Numbered from the stretch's first letter, positions 48,754-57,987 are shown. The stretch is DNA of 64,000 bases from Streptomyces sp. R302 (GCF_012927245.1 NZ_JABBGE010000003.1:675026-739025), one strand, 5' to 3'. The notes: generated by a model not told the origin, from the letters alone. Numbers and translations are program-made.

Positions 48754-50182
48754 CGAGGTAGGCCTCCAGACCGTGGCGGCCGCCCTCGCGGCCGAAGCCC
48801 GACTCCTTGTAGCCGCCGAACGGCGAGGTCGGGTCGAACTTGTTGAACGTGTTGGCCCAGACGACACCGGCGCGGAGCTTGTTCGCGACCGCGAGGATGC
48901 GGGAGCCCTTCTCCGTCCAGATGCCGGCGGAGAGGCCGTACTGGCTGTTGTTGGCCTTGGCGACGGCCTCGTCCGGGGTGCGGAAGGTGAGGACCGAGAG
49001 GACCGGGCCGAAGACCTCGTCGCGGGCGATGGTGTGCGCCTGGGTGACGTTCGTGAAGAGCGTCGGGGCGAACCAGTAGCCCGCCTCCGGGAGGTCGCAG
49101 GCGGCGGTCCAGCGCTCGGCGCCCTCCGCCTCGCCCTGCTCCACCAGCGAGGTGATGCGGGAGAGCTGCTCCTCGGAGTTGATGGCGCCGATGTCGGTGT
49201 TCTTGTCGAGCGGGTCGCCGAGGCGGAGCGTCGACAGACGGCGCTTGAGGCTGTCCAGGAGCTCGTCCTGGATCGACTCCTGGACCAGGAGGCGGGAGCC
49301 CGCGCAGCAGACCTGGCCCTGGTTGAAGAAGATGCCGTTGACGATGCCCTCGACGGCCTGGTCGATGGGGGCGTCGTCGAAGACGATGTTGGCGCCCTTG
49401 CCGCCCAGCTCCAGGGTGACCTTCTTGTCGGTGCCGGCGACCGAGCGCGCGATGGCCTTGCCGACGGCCGTCGAGCCGGTGAAGGCGACCTTGTTCACGT
49501 CCGGGTGCGCGACCAGGGCGGCGCCGGTGTCGCCGTACCCCGGGAGGATGTTGACGACGCCCTTCGGCAGGCCCGCCTGGCGGCAGATGTCCGCGAAGAA
49601 CAGGGCGGAGAGCGGGGTCGTCTCGGCGGGCTTCAGGACGACCGTGTTGCCGGTCGCCAGCGCCGGGGCGATCTTCCACGCCAGCATGAGGAGGGGGAAG
49701 TTCCAGGGGATGACCTGGCCGGCCACGCCCAGCGGGCGCGGGTTCGGGCCGTGGCCCGCGTGGTCGAGCTTGTCGGCCCAGCCCGCGTAGTAGAAGAAGT
49801 GCGCGGCGACCAGCGGGAGGTCCGCGTCGCGGGTCTCCTTGATCGGCTTGCCGTTGTCCAGGGTCTCCAGGACGGCCAGCTCGCGGCTGCGCTCCTGGAT
49901 GATCCGGGCGATCCGGAAGAGGTACTTGGCGCGCTCGGAGCCGGGCAGCGCCGACCACTTCTCGAAGGCCTTGCGGGCTGCCCTCACCGCGCGGTCCACG
50001 TCCGCCTCGCCCGCCTGGGCGATCTCGGAGAGGACCTCCTCGGTGGAGGGGGAGACGGTCTTGAAGACCTTGCCGTCGGCCGCGTCGGTGAACTCGCCGT
50101 CGATGAACAGGCCGTAGCTCGGGGCGATGTCGACGACCGCGCGCGACTCGGGCGCGGGGGCGTACTCGAAGGGGGAGGTCAT
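48746..50182 (-). CDS. Aldehyde dehydrogenase
   Basis: This is a 478-residue full-length enzyme. Key motifs are VIPWNFPLLMLAWKIAPALA, KPAETTPLSAL, FTGSTAVGKAIA, LELGGKGANIVFDDA with catalytic Glu, and GQVCCAGSRLL with nucleophile Cys. EVFGPVLSVL is near the end. It follows deoC by five bases and precedes the Cys-less partner, so the likely substrate is acetaldehyde from the aldolase, giving acetate for acetyl-CoA. The ATG is 50182. Confidence 0.93.
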   Translation of the reverse strand: MTSPFEYAPAPESRAVVDIAPSYGLFIDGEFTDAADGKVFKTVSPSTEEVLSEIAQAGEADVDRAVRAARKAFEKWSALPGSERAKYLFRIARIIQERSRELAVLETLDNGKPIKETRDADLPLVAAHFFYYAGWADKLDHAGHGPNPRPLGVAGQVIPWNFPLLMLAWKIAPALATGNTVVLKPAETTPLSALFFADICRQAGLPKGVVNILPGYGDTGAALVAHPDVNKVAFTGSTAVGKAIARSVAGTDKKVTLELGGKGANIVFDDAPIDQAVEGIVNGIFFNQGQVCCAGSRLLVQESIQDELLDSLKRRLSTLRLGDPLDKNTDIGAINSEEQLSRITSLVEQGEAEGAERWTAACDLPEAGYWFAPTLFTNVTQAHTIARDEVFGPVLSVLTFRTPDEAVAKANNSQYGLSAGIWTEKGSRILAVANKLRAGVVWANTFNKFDPTSPFGGYKESGFGREGGRHGLEAYLDV

Positions 50183-50187
50183 GTCGA

Positions 50188-51147
50188 TCAGTCCACCGTC
50201 ACGTAATCGGGGCCGGAGTAGTGGCCGGTGGCCATCTTCTGGCGCTGCATCAGCAGGTCGTTGAGCAGGCTGGAGGCGCCGAACCGGAACCAGTGGTTGT
50301 CCAGCCAGTCCGGGCCGGCCGTCTCGTTGACCAGCACCAGGAACTTGATGGCTTCCTTGGTGTTGCGGATGCCGCCGGCCGGCTTCACGCCGATCTGCAC
50401 GCCGGTCTGCGCGCGGAAGTCGCGCACCGCCTCCAGCATGAGCAGGGTGTTCGCCGGGGTGGCGTTGACCGCGACCTTGCCGGTCGAGGTCTTGATGAAG
50501 TCGGCGCCGGCCATCATCCCGAGCCAGGAGGCGCGGCGGATGTTGTCGTACGTGGACAGCTCGCCGGTCTCGAAGATCACCTTGAGCCGGGCGCGGTCGC
50601 CGCACTGGGCCTTGATCGCGGCGATCTGCTCGAAGACCTCCAGGTACCGGCCGGCGAGGAAGGCGCCGCGGTCGATGACCATGTCGATCTCGTCCGCGCC
50701 GGCGGCGATCGCGTCGGCGGTGTCGGCCAGCTTCACGGGGAGGGCGGCGCGGCCGGCCGGGAAGGCGGTGGCGACCGAGGCGACCTTGACGTCCGAGCCC
50801 GCGAGGGCGGCCTTGGCGGTGGCCACCATGTCGGGGTAGACGCAGACGGCGGCGGTCGTCGGGGTCGTGCGGTCGGTCGGATCGGGGTGGACGGCCTTGG
50901 CGGCGAGGGCCCGGACCTTGCCCGGGGTGTCCGCGCCTTCGAGCGTCGTCAGGTCGATCATGGAGATGGCCAGGTCGATGGCGTACGCCTTGGACGTGGT
51001 CTTGATCGAACGGGTGCCGAGGGACGCGGCGCGCGCCTCCAGGCCCACGGCGTCGACGCCGGGCAGCCCGTGGAGGAAGCGGCGCAGCGTGCTCTCGGAC
51101 GCGGTCACGTCGGCGAAAGCTGCTGCTGCGGATGCAGTGGTGGGCAT
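50188..51147 (-). CDS. deoC: Deoxyribose-phosphate aldolase
   Basis: This is a 319-residue class I aldolase, with an N-terminal extension of about 60 residues compared with enterobacterial DeoC but typical of actinomycetes. Motifs are DEIDMVIDRGAFLAGR, LKVIFETGELST and GADFIKTSTGK, the last with the Schiff-base Lys, and VKPAGGIRNTKEA. It splits deoxyribose-5-phosphate to acetaldehyde and glyceraldehyde-3-phosphate. The start is ATG 51147 (GTG at 51153 also possible). The nucleoside-box at 51166 overlaps its promoter. The two aldehyde dehydrogenase genes follow. Confidence 0.95.
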   Translation of the reverse strand: MPTTASAAAAFADVTASESTLRRFLHGLPGVDAVGLEARAASLGTRSIKTTSKAYAIDLAISMIDLTTLEGADTPGKVRALAAKAVHPDPTDRTTPTTAAVCVYPDMVATAKAALAGSDVKVASVATAFPAGRAALPVKLADTADAIAAGADEIDMVIDRGAFLAGRYLEVFEQIAAIKAQCGDRARLKVIFETGELSTYDNIRRASWLGMMAGADFIKTSTGKVAVNATPANTLLMLEAVRDFRAQTGVQIGVKPAGGIRNTKEAIKFLVLVNETAGPDWLDNHWFRFGASSLLNDLLMQRQKMATGHYSGPDYVTVD

Positions 51148-51159
51148 GGTCACCAGTCG

Positions 51160-51179
51160 AGCATATCTACGCGCGTAGC
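51160..51179 (-). promoter_or_regulatory. Nucleoside-box at the deoC promoter
   Basis: TCTACGCGCGTAGC (51166-51179) matches 13 of 14 positions of the shared palindrome. It abuts the minus-strand -10 TATGCT (51160-51165), 12 bases before the deoC ATG, so binding would block transcription. Confidence 0.75.
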
Positions 51180-51258
51180 GACCTGTACAGGGGAGGGCGT
51201 CGGGGGAGGGGTGTCGTGCGTCTCGTGCGGCGTCATGGCCGTCGGGGGTGTGAGGGCT

Positions 51259-51274
51259 GTCACGCGCCTGTGAC
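51259..51274 (+). promoter_or_regulatory. Candidate AfsQ1 box upstream of secreted protein
   Basis: GTCACGCGCCTGTGAC fits GTnAC-N6-GTnAC and lies 142 bases before the ATG of the sortase-substrate-like gene. Just downstream, 51290-51330, is an unusually AT-rich stretch likely to hold the promoter. Confidence 0.45.
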
Positions 51275-51415
51275 ATGGAGCGGATCGATCCCTCATACAA
51301 GATCATTAGATTTTTCCTCAGCAGCCAGCGAGAACTCACCGGCCCTTCCCGATCGAGACATCAGCCAGGCGTGCGGCTCTTCTTCATCCACCACCGAAAC
51401 CTCTCGGGAGTCGTC

Positions 51416-52996
51416 ATGCGCACCGCCCTCCGCACCGCCCTCGCCACCGCGCTCGTCGCCGGCGTCGCCGCCACGCCGCTCCTCACGGCGGGCAGCGCGT
51501 TCGCCGCCGGTACGGCTCCGGGGCCGGCGGCCGCCGCGCCCGCGCCCGCTCCCGCGAAGGTGGCCGCGCCCGCGCCCGCTCCCGCGAAGGCGGCGGCGAC
51601 CGCTCCCGCTCCCGCGAAGTCCGCCGCGCCCGGGACCGCGACCGTGCCCGCTCCTGCGAAGGCCGCCACGCCGGCTGCCGCCGCCACCGCCCCGGCGGCC
51701 GCCGACCCGGCCGCCGAGGCCGCGCCCGACGCCGACGTGCTGGTCCGCACCGTGGAGCTCGACGGGGGCCTGACCGCCAAGGTCTACGACAAGGGAACCC
51801 AGCACCGGTACTACACCGCGACCGTCCTGCGCGGCACCACCGTCCTGGGCGAGCTGAAGGCCGGCGGCGGCTACGACGCCACGGACACCGGGGTCTTCGC
51901 CGGATACGCCGTGACCCTGGACGCCGAGGGCAAGGTCACCGCCGTCGAGGCGGGCCCCGAGCACGCCACGCTGGTCCGCACCGAGACGCTGCTCACCGGC
52001 ACCGTCGCCAAGATCTACAAGCTCAAGGAGCAGAACTACTTCGCGGTCCTCTTCCGCGACGGCCACGAGGTCGGCGAGCTCCACGCGGTGACCCGCTCCG
52101 TCGCGGGCCAGGACAACGGCGAGTACCTCGTCCTCAACCCCGACGGCTCGATCCACAACTGGATCGGCAACTCCGCCGACGCCAAGGTCGGCCACTACCG
52201 CCTCGCGGACGGCACGATCGTCGAGGTCGGCGAGAAGGACGGCTTCTACGGCCTCCAGTCGATCGACCCGGCCACCGGCAAGGGGAACGGCTTCATCTAC
52301 CTCCAGGGCGGGGACCGCAAGGTCTACTTCTTCGGCAAGGCCGTCGTCGTCCTGGAGTCGCCCGGCAGCTTCGCCGCGTACATCCCGGGCGCCGCGAAGC
52401 AGGCCGCCCCGCAGCCGTACGACCTGGCGGCGGGCAAGGTCGACCACTGCCCGCCCCAGAGCATCGACGTCCCCGTCGGCGCGGGGACCAAGGCCCAGCT
52501 GACCATGACCACGAAGGGTCCGGAGGCGAAGCTCGTCACCGCCGGGGACGAGAAGGTCGTCGGCGTCCTCGACCGCCGGCACCTCTCGCTGCCCGCGAGC
52601 GCCGGCATCGTCGCCCGGATCGACGACGCCTTCAGCGCCACGCCGTCGCTGTACGTCAAGGTCGAGGGCGGCTCCGCCAAGGGCGGCAGCCACCCCTTCC
52701 CGGCGCTTCCCGAGGGCTGCGCCCTGGAGGAGGTCCCGGCCGGCGGCCAGACGAAGGGCACGGGCACGGGTGCGGGCTCGGGCACGGGCTCGGGCACGGG
52801 AACCGGCACCCACGCGCAGGCGCAGGGCGGGCAGACGTCCGTCGTCCCGCAGGGCGGCGTCGCGGCCGGCGCCGAGCTCGCCGCCGAGGAGGGGTCCGGC
52901 ACGCTGGTCGCCGCCGGCGCGGGTGCCGCCGCGCTGACCGCCGCCGGACTCGGCTTCCTGGCGATGCGCCGCCGCACGGCCACCGCCCGCGTCTGA
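51416..52996 (+). CDS. Large secreted, membrane-anchored surface protein
   Basis: This is a 526-residue protein. A signal peptide (about 1-30, ends AFA) is followed by a Pro-Ala linker with repeats of APAPAPAK type (about 35-90). A beta-rich central domain follows (about 100-420, with repeats such as LVRTVELDGGLTAKVYDK and LVRTETLLTGTVAKIYKLK). Then comes a Gly-Thr spacer (GTGTGAGSGTGSGTG). At the end a sorting-like signal is present: VPQGGVAAGAE, a hydrophobic span and a basic tail (RRRTATARV). It is probably anchored to the wall or membrane by the sortase encoded next. The function of the beta domain is unknown. Confidence 0.8.
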   Translation: MRTALRTALATALVAGVAATPLLTAGSAFAAGTAPGPAAAAPAPAPAKVAAPAPAPAKAAATAPAPAKSAAPGTATVPAPAKAATPAAAATAPAAADPAAEAAPDADVLVRTVELDGGLTAKVYDKGTQHRYYTATVLRGTTVLGELKAGGGYDATDTGVFAGYAVTLDAEGKVTAVEAGPEHATLVRTETLLTGTVAKIYKLKEQNYFAVLFRDGHEVGELHAVTRSVAGQDNGEYLVLNPDGSIHNWIGNSADAKVGHYRLADGTIVEVGEKDGFYGLQSIDPATGKGNGFIYLQGGDRKVYFFGKAVVVLESPGSFAAYIPGAAKQAAPQPYDLAAGKVDHCPPQSIDVPVGAGTKAQLTMTTKGPEAKLVTAGDEKVVGVLDRRHLSLPASAGIVARIDDAFSATPSLYVKVEGGSAKGGSHPFPALPEGCALEEVPAGGQTKGTGTGAGSGTGSGTGTGTHAQAQGGQTSVVPQGGVAAGAELAAEEGSGTLVAAGAGAAALTAAGLGFLAMRRRTATARV

Positions 52997-53001
52997 CCCG
53001 G

Positions 53002-53028
53002 TACGGGCCCGCCACCCCCGGGCCCGTA
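53002..53028 (+). terminator. Terminator after surface protein gene
   Basis: A perfect 9-bp stem (53002-53010 with 53020-53028), 9-base loop. Confidence 0.65.
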
Positions 53029-53165
53029 TCGCCCCGCCCCACCCCGCTCCCCGCCCCTTGACCCGAGCTCGGAGCGTTTCACCCCACCTCACCCCACCCC
53101 ACCCCCCGGCCGGTCGTCGCGTTTCACGCGGCGGTCGGCCGGACCCCGTCCTCCCGGAGCCTCGT

Positions 53166-53801
53166 ATGCGTCGCCGTCGTAGCGTCAGCGTCAGCGTGAC
53201 CGTCACCGCCGCCGTCCTGCTCGTGGCCGGTCTCGCCGGCTGTTCGGCCGGGGGTGCGCCGGAGGCCGTCACCCCGCCCGCCCGAATCGTGGAGTCGTCC
53301 GCGCCGGCGCCCGCCCCCGCCGCGACGGTGAAGCCGCTCGCCCGTTCGCTGCCCGTGCGGGTCGAGCTGCCCTCGGCCGGGGTGGACGCGCGGGGGATCC
53401 TGGAGCTCGGGCTGAACGGGGACGGGACCGTCGAGGTGCCGTCGGTGGCGCAGGCCGAGCGGATCGGGTGGTACGGGAAGGGCGTCACGCCCGGGGAGAC
53501 CGGGCCCGCCGTGCTCATCGGGCACTTCGACACCGCGCGCGGGCCCGCCGTGCTGAAGGACGTCGCCAAGGTCCGGGTCGGCGACACGATCACCGTGACC
53601 CGGGCCGACGGCACCGTCGCGGTCTTCCGGGTCCGCGAACTGGAGCAGGTCGACAAGGACGCCTTCCCGACGGAGAAGGTGTACGGCGACACCCGCCGGC
53701 CCGAGCTGCGCCTGATCACCTGCGGCGGCGAGCTCGTCGACGGGCACCGGCCGGACAACATCATCCTGTACGCGGACCTGGCCGACGTCCGGCGGGGCTG
53801 A
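53166..53801 (+). CDS. Class F sortase
   Basis: This is a 211-residue protein. An N-terminal membrane anchor or lipoprotein-like signal (VLLVAGLAGC) is followed by a Pro-rich linker and the sortase barrel: VLIGHFDTARGP with the catalytic His, and LRLITCGGELVDG with the catalytic Cys. An Arg a few residues later (GHRPDN) is consistent with the third catalytic residue. Its likely substrate is the adjacent surface protein with the VPQGGVAAG signal. ATG 53166 has GGAG upstream. Confidence 0.88.
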   Translation: MRRRRSVSVSVTVTAAVLLVAGLAGCSAGGAPEAVTPPARIVESSAPAPAPAATVKPLARSLPVRVELPSAGVDARGILELGLNGDGTVEVPSVAQAERIGWYGKGVTPGETGPAVLIGHFDTARGPAVLKDVAKVRVGDTITVTRADGTVAVFRVRELEQVDKDAFPTEKVYGDTRRPELRLITCGGELVDGHRPDNIILYADLADVRRG

Positions 53802-53811
53802 GCGTGACTGA

Positions 53812-53866
53812 GCGGGGCTGAGGCGGGGCTGAGGCGGGGCTGAGGCGGGGCCGAGGCGGGGCCGAG
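53812..53866. repeat. 11-bp tandem repeat
   Basis: Five copies of GCGGGGCTGAG (last two GCGGGGCCGAG) follow the sortase gene. No coding role is seen. Confidence 0.85.
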
Positions 53867-53912
53867 CCCCCGGGAGGAGCCGCGCCCTGCCGTCTGAGGC
53901 AGAATCGGCGGC

Positions 53913-54569
53913 ATGACGAGCCCCACGCCCTCCGAGCCGAACTCCGGGTCGAACCCCGAGCCGACCTCCGCCGACCGCGTCTACCGTTCCTCCTTCGGGA
54001 TCGCCGGTGGTGTCTTCCTGCTCGCCCTGGTGCTCGTCTTCGTGGGCGACGCGCTGCTGCGCGGCGAGGGGCGGGCGCCCTGGCTGGCGCTGGCCGGGCT
54101 GCTGCTCGCCGCCCCGCTGATCACCGCCTTCACGCTCCGCCCCGCCGTCTACGCCAACGAGGACCGGCTCCGGGTCCGCAACCCGTTCCGGTCGATCGTG
54201 CTGCCCTGGGCCTCCGTCGCCGACGTCCGGGCCGGGTACTCCAGCGAGGTGTTCACGCACGGGGGCGCCAAGTACCAGCTGTGGGCCATGCCCGTCTCGC
54301 TGCGTCAGCGGAAGAAGGTGGCACGCCAGGCCGCCCGCGCCTCCCAGGACGACCCCCACGGGCGTACCTCCGTGACCGCCGACGTCCGGGACTCCGCCGC
54401 GCGCGTCGCGGCCGGCGACCAGAACGTCGCCGACCTGCGGGAGATGGCCGAGCGGTACCAGGGCCGGGCCGGGGCGCAGGGCGCGCCGGCGGTCCGGTGG
54501 GCGTACGAGGTCATCGCGCCGGCCGTCGTCGGCCTGGTCCTCCTCGTGGTGCTCGGCGCGACCGGCTGA
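53913..54569 (+). CDS. Bacterial PH-domain membrane protein
   Basis: This is a 218-residue protein with two spans near the start (about 28-50 and 58-78), a PH-like domain (RPAVYANEDRLRVRNPFRSIVLPW) at about 80-125, a charged linker, and a C-terminal span (VVGLVLLVVLGATG). Similar proteins are conserved in actinobacteria without known function. ATG 53913. Confidence 0.8.
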   Translation: MTSPTPSEPNSGSNPEPTSADRVYRSSFGIAGGVFLLALVLVFVGDALLRGEGRAPWLALAGLLLAAPLITAFTLRPAVYANEDRLRVRNPFRSIVLPWASVADVRAGYSSEVFTHGGAKYQLWAMPVSLRQRKKVARQAARASQDDPHGRTSVTADVRDSAARVAAGDQNVADLREMAERYQGRAGAQGAPAVRWAYEVIAPAVVGLVLLVVLGATG

Positions 54570-54588
54570 GCCCCTCCCGCGTCCCTCT

Positions 54589-54622
54589 CACCCCGCCGGT
54601 GTCCTAGGGCAACGGCGGGGTG
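54589..54622 (+). terminator. Terminator after PH-domain gene
   Basis: A perfect 10-bp stem (54589-54598 with 54613-54622) with a 14-base loop. The next 280 bases hold no gene that I can support. Confidence 0.65.
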
Positions 54623-54900
54623 AAGCACGCCCCCGGCCGTTGGCCCGGCGCCCGACGATCCCGGCCTCAGAGCCGACGGACGGTGCGGCTGGCGGCTGGC
54701 GGCCGGTCGCGCAGAACGGGAGGGTGGTGGCGTGGTCGGCGCTCCGCGCGGGGCACGCGGCCATGGGGGGAGGGGTACTCCGGAAGGGCGTACGAGCGCC
54801 ACTCCACCTGCCGCGCGGTCTACGTCCGCTTCCGCGCACTGCTGGAGGCCGCCTCGCGGGAGCTTCTCGTGCACGTCTCGTGGCGCGCAGGTCGGCGACA

Positions 54901-54943
54901 CGGCGGAGGGCCGGTACGGGAACCCCGTACCGGCCCTCCGCCG
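54901..54943 (-). terminator. Strong terminator after phosphohexomutase
   Basis: A perfect 20-bp stem (54901-54920 with 54924-54943) with a 3-base loop begins seven bases after the minus-strand stop at 54950. It is the longest perfect hairpin I found in the window. Confidence 0.93.
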
Positions 54944-54949
54944 TACCGC

Positions 54950-56602
54950 CTAGAGCCCCGCGGCCGCGGCCAGGTCCTTCTTCAGCGCGCCGAGCACCTC
55001 GGCGCCGGTGGCGCGGGCGGTCGCGAGCCCGCTCGCGTCGGCGACCGGGACGACGACCTCCAGGTAGCACTTCAGCTTGGGCTCCGTGCCGGAGGGGCGG
55101 ACGATCACCCGGGCCTTGTAGTCGCCCTCCAGGTGGTAGCGCAGACCGTCCGTGGGCGGCAGCGACTCGGTGCCCTTGGTGAGGTCCTCGGCCGACACGA
55201 CGGTCAGCCCCGCGAGCCGCACCGGCGGTGTCTCGCGCAGGGCCGCCATGGCGTTCGCGATGATGCCCAGGTCCTCCACGCGCACCGACAGCTGGTCCGT
55301 GGCGTGCAGCCCGTGCGCGACCGCCAGGTCGTCCAGGAGGTCCGTCAGCGTCCGGTCCCGCTCCTTCAGCTCCGAGGCCAGCTCGGTGACGAGCAGCGCG
55401 GCGGTGATGCCGTCCTTGTCGCGGACGCCGTCCGGGTCGACGCAGTAGCCGAGGGCCTCCTCGTACCCGTACCGCAGCCCGTCGACGCGGGCGATCCACT
55501 TGAAGCCCGTCAGGGTCTCCTCGTACCCGACCCCGGCGGCCTCGGCGATCCGCCCCAGCAGCGAGGACGACACGATCGACTCCGCGAAGACGCCCCGGGC
55601 GCCCTTGTGCACGAGGTGCGCGGCGAGCAGCGCGCCGACCTCGTCGCCGCGGAGCATCCGCCAGCCGCCCTCGACGGAGGCGTCCGGCACGGCGACGGCG
55701 CAGCGGTCGGCGTCCGGGTCGTTGGCGATGACGATGTCGGGGTCCACGGCCCGGGCCGCCTCGAAGGCCAGGTCCATGGCCCCCGGCTCCTCCGGGTTCG
55801 GGAAGGACACGGTCGGGAACGCCGGGTCCGGCTCGGCCTGCGCGGCGACGAGCGCGGGCGGCGGGAAGCCGTGCCGGGCGAAGGCGGCGGTCAGCACGTC
55901 CTTGCCGACGCCGTGCATCGCCGTGTACACGGTCCGCGCGGTACGGGGCGACCCCGGCGTCAGCACGGCGTCGGTCCGCGCCAGGTAGGCCTCCAGGACT
56001 TCCTCGCCCAGCACCTCCCACCCGTTCTCGGGACGCGGCACGTCGGCCAGCGCCCGTACGGCGTCGATCTCGGCCGCGATCTCGGCGTCGGCCGGGGGCA
56101 CGATCTGCGAGCCGTCGCCGAGGTACACCTTGTAGCCGTTGTCGCGCGGCGGATTGTGACTGGCGGTCACCTCGACGCCGGCGACGGCCCCCAGGTGCCT
56201 TATGGCGTACGCGAGGACGGGCGTCGGCAGCGGGCGCGGCAGCAGGGCGGCGCGCAGACCGGCGCCGGTCATCACGGCGGCGGTGTCCCGGGCGAAGTCC
56301 TCGGACTTGTACCGGGCGTCGTACCCGATGACGACCAGCCCGCCGGCCTGCCCCTTCTTCCGCAGGTACGCGGCGAGCCCGGCGGCGGCGCGGATCACCA
56401 CGGCCCGGTTCATCCGCATGGGCCCGGCGCCCAGCTCACCGCGGAGCCCCGCGGTCCCGAACTGCAGCGTCCCGGAGAACCGGACCGCCAGCTCGTCGAT
56501 GTCCCCACGGTCGAGGAGCGCGCCGAGCTCCTCACGAGTCTCGGAATCGGGATCCTCGGCGAGCCACGCCTGGGCCCGACCAAGGAGTTCGTCCTGCGTC
56601 AC
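54950..56602 (-). CDS. Phosphomannomutase/phosphoglucomutase-type (phosphopentomutase-like) enzyme
   Basis: This is a 550-residue alpha-D-phosphohexomutase. The active-site Ser loop is VTASHNPPRDNGYKVYLG. The metal loop is IANDPDADRCAVA. The sugar loop is GFKWIARVDGLRYGYEEALG and the phosphate loop IVRPSGTEPKLKCYLEV. Its place between deoC and purine nucleoside phosphorylase suggests it interconverts ribose- or deoxyribose-1- and 5-phosphates in nucleoside breakdown, as some PgmB-like enzymes do. The start is GTG 56602. No nucleoside-box is visible upstream. Confidence 0.9.
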   Translation of the reverse strand: MTQDELLGRAQAWLAEDPDSETREELGALLDRGDIDELAVRFSGTLQFGTAGLRGELGAGPMRMNRAVVIRAAAGLAAYLRKKGQAGGLVVIGYDARYKSEDFARDTAAVMTGAGLRAALLPRPLPTPVLAYAIRHLGAVAGVEVTASHNPPRDNGYKVYLGDGSQIVPPADAEIAAEIDAVRALADVPRPENGWEVLGEEVLEAYLARTDAVLTPGSPRTARTVYTAMHGVGKDVLTAAFARHGFPPPALVAAQAEPDPAFPTVSFPNPEEPGAMDLAFEAARAVDPDIVIANDPDADRCAVAVPDASVEGGWRMLRGDEVGALLAAHLVHKGARGVFAESIVSSSLLGRIAEAAGVGYEETLTGFKWIARVDGLRYGYEEALGYCVDPDGVRDKDGITAALLVTELASELKERDRTLTDLLDDLAVAHGLHATDQLSVRVEDLGIIANAMAALRETPPVRLAGLTVVSAEDLTKGTESLPPTDGLRYHLEGDYKARVIVRPSGTEPKLKCYLEVVVPVADASGLATARATGAEVLGALKKDLAAAAGL

Positions 56603-56997
56603 GGTATGCGCCTTTCGGAGAGCGGGTGGTATGGGTCGGCTTGAGGGCTGAGGGCTGAGGGCTGAGGCTGCGGGTACGGGGGCGGGGTCGGGGTGCGGTT
56701 CGGCGGGAGCGGTGTACGGGTGCGGGTATCGGTCCGGGGCCGGGTGCGGAGCAACGTGCGGGTGAGGGTGAGGGTGCGGGTGTCGGCGAGGTGCGGGTGG
56801 ACGTCCTGCGGGGGTGCGGGGTGCGGGCCGCTGCGCGGAGCCTTCCCCACCCCGCCCCTTCCCGTAACCGGGGGCAAGCCCCCGGCCCCCCGACGGCCTC
56901 CGGCCGCGCCCTCAAACGCCGGGCGGGCTGAAATCACCCGACTCCGCCGCACGAGAACCGGGCCGAGGCGCCGCGCCCGGGCCAGAGCCCCGATCCC

Positions 56998-57832
56998 GAC
57001 CCCGCCGACGTTCGAGGCGCGGAGCCCCGAACTTCAGCCCCGCCGGCGTTCGAGGCACCGGGGTCCGGGGCGAAGCCCCGAATCTCGGCCCCCGCCAACG
57101 TTCGAAGCGAGGGCTCCGGGGCGGAACCCCGAACCTCAGCCTCGCCGGGGTCCGAGCCGCAGGCTCCGGGTGGAGCCCTGTAGCCCAGCACCGCCGGGGT
57201 CCGAGTCGCAGGTTCCGGGGGAGCCCCGTACCCCAGCCCCGCCGGAGTCCGAGTCGCAGGTTCCGGGCGAAGCCCCGAACCTCGGCCCCGCTGGAGCTTG
57301 AGTCCCGGGTTCCGGGGTGGCGTCCCGAAACCTAGCCCCGCCGGAGTCCGAACCGCAGGTTCCGGGTGGAGTCCCGAATCTCGGCCCCGCCAAGGCTTGA
57401 GTCCCGGGTTCCGGGGTGGCGCCCCGAAACCCAGCTCCGCCGGAGTCCGAACCGAAGGTTCCGGGTGGAGCCCTGTACCCCAGCCCCGCCCGGAGTCCGA
57501 GTTGCGGGTTCCGGGCGAAGCCCCGAACCTCAGCCCCGCCCGGAGTCCGAGTCGCGGGTTCCGGGCGGAGTCCCGAACCTCGGCCCCGCTGGAGCTTGAG
57601 CCCTGGGTTCCGGGCGGAGCCCCGAAACCCAGCTCCGCCGGAGCCCGAACCGCAGGCTCTGGGCAGAACCCTGCACCTCAGCCCACCCCGGAGCCCGAGT
57701 CACGGGTTCCGGGCGGAGCCCCGAATCTCAGCCCCGCCGGGGTCCGAGCCGCAGGTTCCGTGGTGGCGCCCCGCATCCCAGCCCCGCCGGCGTTTGAGGC
57801 GCGGGGGTCCGGGGGCGGAGCCCCTGGTTTCG
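56998..57832. repeat. About 17 tandem 49-bp GC-rich extragenic repeats
   Basis: The 1.4-kb gap 56603-57987 holds no gene. Its central part is an array of about 17 imperfect units of 48-51 bp, each beginning near GCCCCGCCGG, with a GAGTC/GAACC/GAGGC middle and GGTTCCGGG(C/T)GGAGCCCCGAA ending. It resembles the common Streptomyces intergenic motif with the end form GGGGGCGGAGCCCC, but expanded. The left part (56640-56860) has short GGGCTGA and GGGTGCGG repeats. Confidence 0.85.
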
Positions 57833-57987
57833 GGAAGGGGCGGGGTGGGGTGAGGCCCCGCGCAGCGGCCCGCCCCTGACGAGCCCCGCACCCGGCACCT
57901 GACCTCGCACCCGACGCACCCCGTGCCCTACGCCCCACAGCACCGCGCACCGCGCACCCGCGCACCGCGCCGCACGCCGCGAAGGCG

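Noticed and set aside
54570..54900. Short open frames in the gap after the PH-domain gene
   Set aside because: They lack ribosome sites and family resemblance; the gap is explained by two terminators at its ends.
56998..57832. CRISPR array
   Set aside because: Units are contiguous, about 49 bp, with no unique spacers, and no cas genes are visible.
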